DNA of 64,000 bases, from the NCBI RefSeq assembly GCF_010731795.1, contig NZ_AP022591.1, positions 4,278,001 to 4,342,000 of the forward strand, read 5' to 3'. The stretch's first letter is position 1; every line of letters begins with the position of its first letter. The notes under the pieces are model-generated. The model had not been told where the DNA came from. It worked only from the letters and a program-made list of their open reading frames with translations, and did no database searches. This DNA comes from Mycolicibacterium celeriflavum. Lineage in GTDB: Bacteria > Actinomycetota > Actinomycetes > Mycobacteriales > Mycobacteriaceae. Position numbers and translations under genes: made by a program. Positions 59,748 through 64,000 of this stretch are shown here, piece by piece.

Positions 59748-59981
59748 TCACCTGCCCCGCCCGCCAATCACGATCGGGCCCCACGCCCAGCCGCGGTACG
59801 GCCCGGTCTGCACCGACGGCGACGTGACGATCTGGGAGCTTCCGTTCGTATCGCACTGCGTGGTGTTCGGCGCGATGTGGGTGCATTCGGGCGTGGCGGC
59901 GGCGGTGGGTGCGGTGAGTGCGGACGCGCCGATCCCGCCTGCGGCGAGAAGCGGTACGAGACAAGGCAATATCGCCCTCAC
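59748..59981 (-). CDS. Small secreted two-cysteine protein A
   Basis: 77-residue protein with a signal peptide (ILPCLVPLLAAGGIGASALT, cleavage probably after TAAA near residue 28). The mature part of about 48 residues has two cysteines (PECTHIAPNTTQCDTNGSSQ) and ends in GPYRGWAWGPIVIGGRGR. It is a paralogue of the next gene upstream. GTG start at 59981. Function unknown; mycobacterial genomes hold several such exported miniproteins. Confidence 0.65.
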   Translation of the reverse strand: MRAILPCLVPLLAAGGIGASALTAPTAAATPECTHIAPNTTQCDTNGSSQIVTSPSVQTGPYRGWAWGPIVIGGRGR

Positions 59982-60037
59982 GCTTGGCCTTCGCGGTAAG
60001 TCGCTGCGAAAACGGTTGGGGGACAAGCGCCCAACGG

Positions 60038-60304
60038 TCACGGGAAGAAGAACCCGTCGCCCTCCCACATGCTGCCCCACGGGCCCACGTACTCCTGTTG
60101 GGCGGGCGTGGCGTCGATCGAGACGTTGCCCGGCGACACGCATTCCGTGGTGGATCCGCCGATGGCCTGGGCACCGCCGGTGTCCGTGCACTGCGGCAGC
60201 GTCGGATTGGCCGGTTCGGCGCCGGCCAACGGTGCCCCGGCCAGCGCCGCCGCGATGGCACCGGCCGCGATCGCCGGAGCGAGATAACGAAATGTGGTCC
60301 GCAT
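60038..60304 (-). CDS. Small secreted two-cysteine protein B
   Basis: 88-residue protein with a signal peptide (FRYLAPAIAAGAIAAALAGAPLAGAEP, cleavage after AGA near 27). The mature chain has two cysteines (LPQCTDTGGAQAIGGSTTEC) and ends GPWGSMWEGDGFFFP. It shares the order PxCT-TTxC-GPW with the downstream gene 56 bp away, so the two arose by duplication. ATG 60304 with AAGGG upstream; a GTG two codons earlier is possible. Confidence 0.68.
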   Translation of the reverse strand: MRTTFRYLAPAIAAGAIAAALAGAPLAGAEPANPTLPQCTDTGGAQAIGGSTTECVSPGNVSIDATPAQQEYVGPWGSMWEGDGFFFP

Positions 60305-60335
60305 AGGCACGCCCTTAGTGTGATCAACCCCGGCT

Positions 60336-61412
60336 CTAGCGCACAGCGTACAGCCCTTTTCCGGTGATCAGCGGCAAGTCGAGCGTCGTGCGGATGCCCG
60401 GCGGCGCGGCCACGACCGCGGGAATCGCGTTGACGACACGGGCGGCGGTCGCGACCAGCCCGGCGTGGTTGTGGTCGCCGTTGGAGCTGCTCAGGCACAG
60501 GTCGACCGTGTACGACGGCTCTCCGGTGATCTCGAGGCGGTACGAGCCGCCCTCCTGCGCCGGTTGCGGCCAGTCCGGATGCAGGTCGTCGCGCAACCGG
60601 GTGACGTGTTCCAGGACGACGGCGACCCTGCCGTCCTTGATGCCCTGCACTTCGAAGCGCAAGGCCGCTGCGGTGCCCTTCGCGATGTGACCCGCGGCGA
60701 TGTCGAAATCCTCTGGCGCCGGTTCCCGGACATAGGTTTCGGTCACCTTGTCGAGTTCGATGCCGAGGCCCGCGGCGAGCTGGCGCACCACCGATCCCCA
60801 CGCGAGGCTGAGCACCCCGGGTTGCAGCAGCATCGGGATCTCGTCGAGCGGTTTGCCGAAGCCCATCACGTCGAACATGACCGTGGCGCTGTCGTAAGTG
60901 TCGTAGTTGATGATCTCCATGCAACGGATCTGCTCGACGCTCTGGCAGGTGCCCGCCAGTGCCAGCGGCAGCAGGTCGTTGGCGAAGCCCGGGTCGATGC
61001 CGTTGACGAATACGCTCGAATTGCCTTGCTGCGTGGCTTCCTCGATCGGCTTGACGAGATCGTCGGGCAGCACCTGCCACGGGTACTGCAGGAAGACCGC
61101 GCTGCTGCCCACGACGTTGACGCCGGCGGCCAAGATGCGCCGATAGTCCTCCAGCGCGTCGGGCAGGCGATTGTCGGCCATCGCGGTGTAGACCGCACAG
61201 TTGGGCTTGGTAGCCAGGACCGCGTCGAGGTCGGTGGTCGCGGTGATACCCGTCGAAACTCCCAGTCCCGCAAGCTCACCGGCGTCCTTACCGGCTTTGG
61301 CGTCCGACGACACCCACACCGCGGTGAGCTGGTACTGCGGGTCGTTGATCAGCTGGGTCAGCGCGTGCCGTCCGACGTTGCCGGTGCCTATCGCGGCGAC
61401 TTTGATGGTCAA
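60336..61412 (-). CDS. DapB-like NAD(P)-dependent dehydrogenase (Rv0926c-like)
   Basis: 358-residue protein with an N-terminal Rossmann motif AIGTGNVGRHAL near residue 7, like dihydrodipicolinate reductase or 2,4-diaminopentanoate dehydrogenase, and a long C-terminal domain (EIINYDTYDSATVMFDVMGFG near 168). TTG 61412 is supported by GAGGAG 7 bases upstream. It is 10 bp downstream of the SDR, as Rv0926c follows Rv0927c. Substrate unknown. Confidence 0.78.
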   Translation of the reverse strand: MTIKVAAIGTGNVGRHALTQLINDPQYQLTAVWVSSDAKAGKDAGELAGLGVSTGITATTDLDAVLATKPNCAVYTAMADNRLPDALEDYRRILAAGVNVVGSSAVFLQYPWQVLPDDLVKPIEEATQQGNSSVFVNGIDPGFANDLLPLALAGTCQSVEQIRCMEIINYDTYDSATVMFDVMGFGKPLDEIPMLLQPGVLSLAWGSVVRQLAAGLGIELDKVTETYVREPAPEDFDIAAGHIAKGTAAALRFEVQGIKDGRVAVVLEHVTRLRDDLHPDWPQPAQEGGSYRLEITGEPSYTVDLCLSSSNGDHNHAGLVATAARVVNAIPAVVAAPPGIRTTLDLPLITGKGLYAVR

Positions 61413-61422
61413 GACTGTCTCC

Positions 61423-62214
61423 TCACAGATCCGGGATGGGCAGGTCGAGGTTGGGAACGGTGAGGCCGCCGTCGACCTCGAGCGTCTTGCCGGTCAGGAA
61501 GCTGCCTGCCGGCGACGCGAGGTACACCGCGGCGGCGGCGATGTCGTCGGGATCTCCGAGGCGGCGCATCGGCGTGGCCTTCTCCATCGGGTCGCGCAGT
61601 TCGTCGTTGGAGGCGACGATGTCGAGCGCCGAGGTCAGGATCGAGCCCGGGGCGATCGCGTTGACCCGGATCCGCGGGCACAGGTCCAGCGCCGCCAGCC
61701 GGGTGTAGTGGGCGAGCGCGGCCTTGGCAGTGCCGTAGGCGGCGAAACCCCGGCCGGCCAACCGGCCCATGGTGGAGGTGATGTTGATGATGCTGCCGCC
61801 GCCGGAGTGCTCGAGCATCAGCGGTACGGCCGCCGTGGTGAGGGCGTGCGCGGTGGAGACGTTGAACGTGAACGCGTCGCGCAGGTCCTTGGTGGAGGTG
61901 TTGAGGAGCGCGTTCGGCATGGTGCCGCCAACGTTGTTGACGACGATGTCTAGTTTGCCGAACGCCTCGATCGCCGCGCCCGCGAGCTTGGCGGTGTCCT
62001 CGGGGTGGGCCAGGTCCGCGACGACGATGTGGGCGCGTCGCCCGGCGGCGCCGATCTGCTCGGCGACCTCCTCGAGTTGCGACTGCGTGCGCGACGCGAT
62101 CACCACGTCCGCACCGGCTTCCGCGAATGCGACCGCCATCGCAGCGCCGAGGCCGCGGCCCGCACCCGTGACCACCGCCACCTGATCGTCCAGTCGGAAT
62201 CTGTCGAGAATCAC
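61423..62214 (-). CDS. Short-chain dehydrogenase/reductase (Rv0927c-like)
   Basis: 263-residue classical SDR: TGAGRGLG near residue 16, NNVGG near 92, NITSTMG with Ser near 145, YGTAKAAL (Tyr-x3-Lys) near 160. The ending is GKTLEVDGGLTVPNLDLPIPDL. GTG 62214 with AAGGA 9 bases upstream. A KstR-type palindrome 64 bp upstream suggests induction by steroid or lipid intermediates. First gene of an operon with the DapB-like gene. Confidence 0.87.
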   Translation of the reverse strand: MILDRFRLDDQVAVVTGAGRGLGAAMAVAFAEAGADVVIASRTQSQLEEVAEQIGAAGRRAHIVVADLAHPEDTAKLAGAAIEAFGKLDIVVNNVGGTMPNALLNTSTKDLRDAFTFNVSTAHALTTAAVPLMLEHSGGGSIINITSTMGRLAGRGFAAYGTAKAALAHYTRLAALDLCPRIRVNAIAPGSILTSALDIVASNDELRDPMEKATPMRRLGDPDDIAAAAVYLASPAGSFLTGKTLEVDGGLTVPNLDLPIPDL

Positions 62215-62277
62215 GATCGAAGTCCTTCCCTCGCCGGGCGAACCGTAACAGGCCACGGTGCGGCTGGCAGCAGTTTC

Positions 62278-62291
62278 TGAAACACGTTCTA
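62278..62291. promoter_or_regulatory. KstR-consensus operator
   Basis: TGAAACACGTTCTA fits the KstR motif TNNAACNNGTTNNA at every fixed position. It lies in the 183-bp gap between the divergent SDR (62214) and VOC (62398) genes, so it could control either. The rest of this gap shows no gene. Confidence 0.6.
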
Positions 62292-62397
62292 ATTCTCGCG
62301 AGCGGTACACCACGGTCGTGCACAGTCGGTTGGAACGACCCTGGCGTACGTTTCGCGAGACTCACGGGATGACGGGCGCGGGTGTTGACTGGACGGC

Positions 62398-62769
62398 ATG
62401 ATCACCCACCTGAACTCGGTCACCGTGTACGTGAGCGACCAGCAGCGATCGGTCGACTTCTACGTCGACAAGCTCGGTTTCGAGATACGGGCCGACCAGG
62501 ACATGGGGCCGGCAGGTCGATGGATTGAGGTGTGCCCACCGGGTGCGGCGACGGGATTGGTGCTGGTCCGCGGCGATGCCTTCGACAGGCCGGACCGCGT
62601 GGGCAAGTCTGCCGATCTCATCCTCGCCACCGGCGACATCGCGGCGGCCCACAGGACACTGCGCGAGAGCGGCGTCCCGGTCACCGAGCCGCATCCGCAG
62701 GCGTGGGGGACGTCGTGCATCGCCACCGACCCCGACGGGCTCGATGTTCTGATCATGCAGCCGCGCTAG
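62398..62769 (+). CDS. Single-domain VOC/glyoxalase-like protein
   Basis: 123-residue VOC protein: LNSVTVYVSDQQRSVDFYVDKLGFE at the N-terminus, RWIEVCPPGAATGLVLV near 42, and TSCIATDPDGLDVLIMQ at the end, the two beta-alpha-beta3 halves of a glyoxalase/dioxygenase fold. His8 is replaced by Asn6-Ser7, so the usual first metal ligand is not evident. Divergent from the SDR and ending 6 bp from the convergent ku gene. Confidence 0.8.
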   Translation: MITHLNSVTVYVSDQQRSVDFYVDKLGFEIRADQDMGPAGRWIEVCPPGAATGLVLVRGDAFDRPDRVGKSADLILATGDIAAAHRTLRESGVPVTEPHPQAWGTSCIATDPDGLDVLIMQPR

Positions 62770-62775
62770 CGGCCG

Positions 62776-63714
62776 CTACTTTTTCGAGGCGGTCTTCTTG
62801 GCTGTCGACTTCTTGGCAGGCGACTTCTTCGCGGCCTTCCTGGCCGGGGCCTTCTTCGCGGCCGCCTTCTTCGCGGGCGCTTTCTTGGCCGGCTTGTCGC
62901 CATCGTCGGACCTGCCGCGGCCTTCGCGCCGCGCCTTCACGCTCGCCTCGAGCTTGGCCAGCAGATCGGAGACGTCCTCGGTCTCGTCGAGCTCCTGTGG
63001 CTGTTCCTCGGTGGTAAAGGCTTCGCCGCCTTCGAGTTTCGCCTGGATCAGCTCGTGCATCTGCTCCTGGTAATCGTCGTGGTAGCGGTCGGGGTTGAAG
63101 TCGTCGGTCATCGAGTCCACGACCTGGGTGGCCATCTTCAACTCGGCCGGTTTGATGTCGACTTCCTTGTCCAGCACCGGGAAGTCGGGATCGCGGATCT
63201 CGTCGGGCCACAACAATGTCTGGATCACCATGACGTCGCGCTTGCTGAAGTCCTGCACCCGCAGCGCCGCGAGCCGGGTCTTGTTGCGCAATGCGAAATG
63301 GACGATCGCGACCCGGTCGGTCTCCTTGAGCGTCTTGGTCAACAGCACGTACGACTTCGACGACTTGCCCTCGGGTTCGAGGAAATAGCTGCGGTCATAC
63401 ATCATCGGATCGATGTCGCTGGACGGGACGAACTCGAGCACCTCGATCTCCCGACTGCGTTCCTCGGGCAGGGTCGCGATGTCCTCGTCGGTGATGATCA
63501 CCGTCTGCCCGTCGTCGGACTCGTACGCCCGCGCGATGTCGCGGTACTCGACTTCCTCGCCATCGATCTCACAGACGCGCTTGTACCGGATGCGTCCGTT
63601 GTCCTTCGCGTGCACCTGGTGGAACTTCACGTCGTGGTCCTGGGTCGCGCTGTAGACCTTGACCGGGACGTTCACCAGGCCGAACGCGATCGAGCCTTTC
63701 CATATGGAACGCAT
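62776..63714 (-). CDS. ku: Non-homologous end-joining protein Ku
   Basis: 312-residue bacterial Ku. The Ku beta-barrel core covers residues 1-250 (SIWKGSIAFGLVNVPVKVYS, FHQVHAKDNGRIRYKRVCE). The C-terminal tail of about 50 residues is a repeat of KKAPAK/AAKK units, a lysine-rich extension known in mycobacterial Ku to aid DNA binding. It recruits ligase LigD to DNA ends; ligD is not in the window. ATG 63714 overlaps the upstream kinase stop (TGATG). Confidence 0.93.
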   Translation of the reverse strand: MRSIWKGSIAFGLVNVPVKVYSATQDHDVKFHQVHAKDNGRIRYKRVCEIDGEEVEYRDIARAYESDDGQTVIITDEDIATLPEERSREIEVLEFVPSSDIDPMMYDRSYFLEPEGKSSKSYVLLTKTLKETDRVAIVHFALRNKTRLAALRVQDFSKRDVMVIQTLLWPDEIRDPDFPVLDKEVDIKPAELKMATQVVDSMTDDFNPDRYHDDYQEQMHELIQAKLEGGEAFTTEEQPQELDETEDVSDLLAKLEASVKARREGRGRSDDGDKPAKKAPAKKAAAKKAPARKAAKKSPAKKSTAKKTASKK

Positions 63715-64000
63715 CAACCCAGTATGGCTGATTTCAGCGCCGCATCGCGGCTGCTGCGATCAGGAAGATCGGCGCCGGGGCGGGACACCGTCAACGCCGA
63801 GGACAGCGCGGCGGTGCGCACGACGCTCGTCAGCGCCTCGGTGCCGATTCGGGCCAGGTCACGGCGCCGCTCGGCGCCCAGCAGGCCCAGCGACCACAGT
63901 GCGTCGACCAAGCCGGTCATGAACGCATCGCCCGCGCCCACCGTGTCGACGACGTCGACCTGGAACACCGGCACGCGGACCATGCCTTGCGCGCACACCG
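63714..64000 (-). CDS. PfkB-family sugar kinase, C-terminal part only
   Basis: C-terminal 94 residues of a ribokinase/PfkB-family kinase; the N-terminus lies beyond the window. The catalytic signature DTVGAGDAFMTGLVDAL is present near the start of the visible part, with the Asp as catalytic base. It is probably a fructokinase-like enzyme, but the sugar cannot be told. The stop overlaps the ku start. Confidence 0.8.
   Translation of the reverse strand, partial: VCAQGMVRVPVFQVDVVDTVGAGDAFMTGLVDALWSLGLLGAERRRDLARIGTEALTSVVRTAALSSALTVSRPGADLPDRSSRDAALKSAILG

Overview
The window is high-GC actinobacterial DNA and almost certainly comes from a mycobacterium, probably an environmental fast grower of the Mycolicibacterium type. 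Two blocks keep gene orders known from M. tuberculosis: accD3-echA6-(Rv0906-like)-(Rv0907-like)-ctpE-(Rv0909-like)-(Rv0910-like) at 15243-23289, and mntH-...-(Rv0926c-like)-(Rv0927c-like)-...-ku at 58445-63714. A sigK-rskA locus, a YbdK/Rv0433-type ligase and an 18-kDa-antigen-like Hsp20 also fit. The species cannot be named from the sequence alone.

Layout. 1-7560: a fatty-acyl-AMP ligase and three half-size ABC exporters; the last two overlap and look like an asymmetric heterodimer. 7636-11991: a three-gene oxidative operon (FAD monooxygenase, epoxide hydrolase, FAD oxidoreductase) divergent from a TetR regulator, with repeated TTGTTGGC-type operator sequences between them. 11992-13616: an intact TnpB nuclease gene preceded by a one-base-spaced 77-residue Cys-containing ORF; its 3' end carries hairpins that look like an omega RNA and it abuts the tetR stop codon. 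13668-23289: small membrane and unknown genes, then the conserved accD3-to-toxin block. 23332-24126: a HicB antitoxin with only the tail of HicA left, then a 240-bp MITE-like element with inverted ends flanked by CTAG.

24123-46351 is the large accessory feature: two divergent runs of catabolic genes. Five leftward genes (beta-propeller protein, GntR regulator, acyl-CoA ligase, SDR, second ligase) and twelve rightward genes (SDR, Rieske oxygenase, Baeyer-Villiger monooxygenase, SDR, CoA-transferase, two acyl-CoA dehydrogenase pairs, a Gfo/Idh/MocA oxidoreductase, a ThDP lyase, an aldehyde dehydrogenase) flank one intergenic region. That region carries two copies of a TTGTCCGGACAA-like palindrome, one near each divergent start. 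An amidohydrolase and a small divergent protein follow. Together they read as a pathway that hydroxylates and ring-opens an alicyclic or terpenoid-like substrate, activates the acid with CoA, beta-oxidises it, and cleaves a 2-hydroxyacyl-CoA; the substrate is unknown.

46414-57331 holds VOC, SDR, cupin and GNAT genes, an hsp20 gene under a CIRCE-like operator, a GAF-ANTAR regulator below a 32-bp palindrome, tRNA-Arg(CCT), a second Baeyer-Villiger-type monooxygenase, an F420/FMN luciferase-like oxidoreductase, a YbdK ligase, and a DUF1365-sigK-rskA operon. 57381-64000 holds a GGCT/poly-gamma-glutamate-hydrolase fusion, mntH with a DtxR-type operator, two tandem small secreted two-Cys proteins, a DapB-like and SDR pair with a KstR-type site upstream, a VOC protein, the DNA-repair protein Ku, and the end of a PfkB-family kinase cut by the window edge.

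A family of long imperfect palindromes (core GCCGARACTRCG) appears between convergent genes at 7575 and 49435 and inside the 3' end of the CoA-transferase gene at 36695. No CRISPR array, rRNA or prophage was seen.
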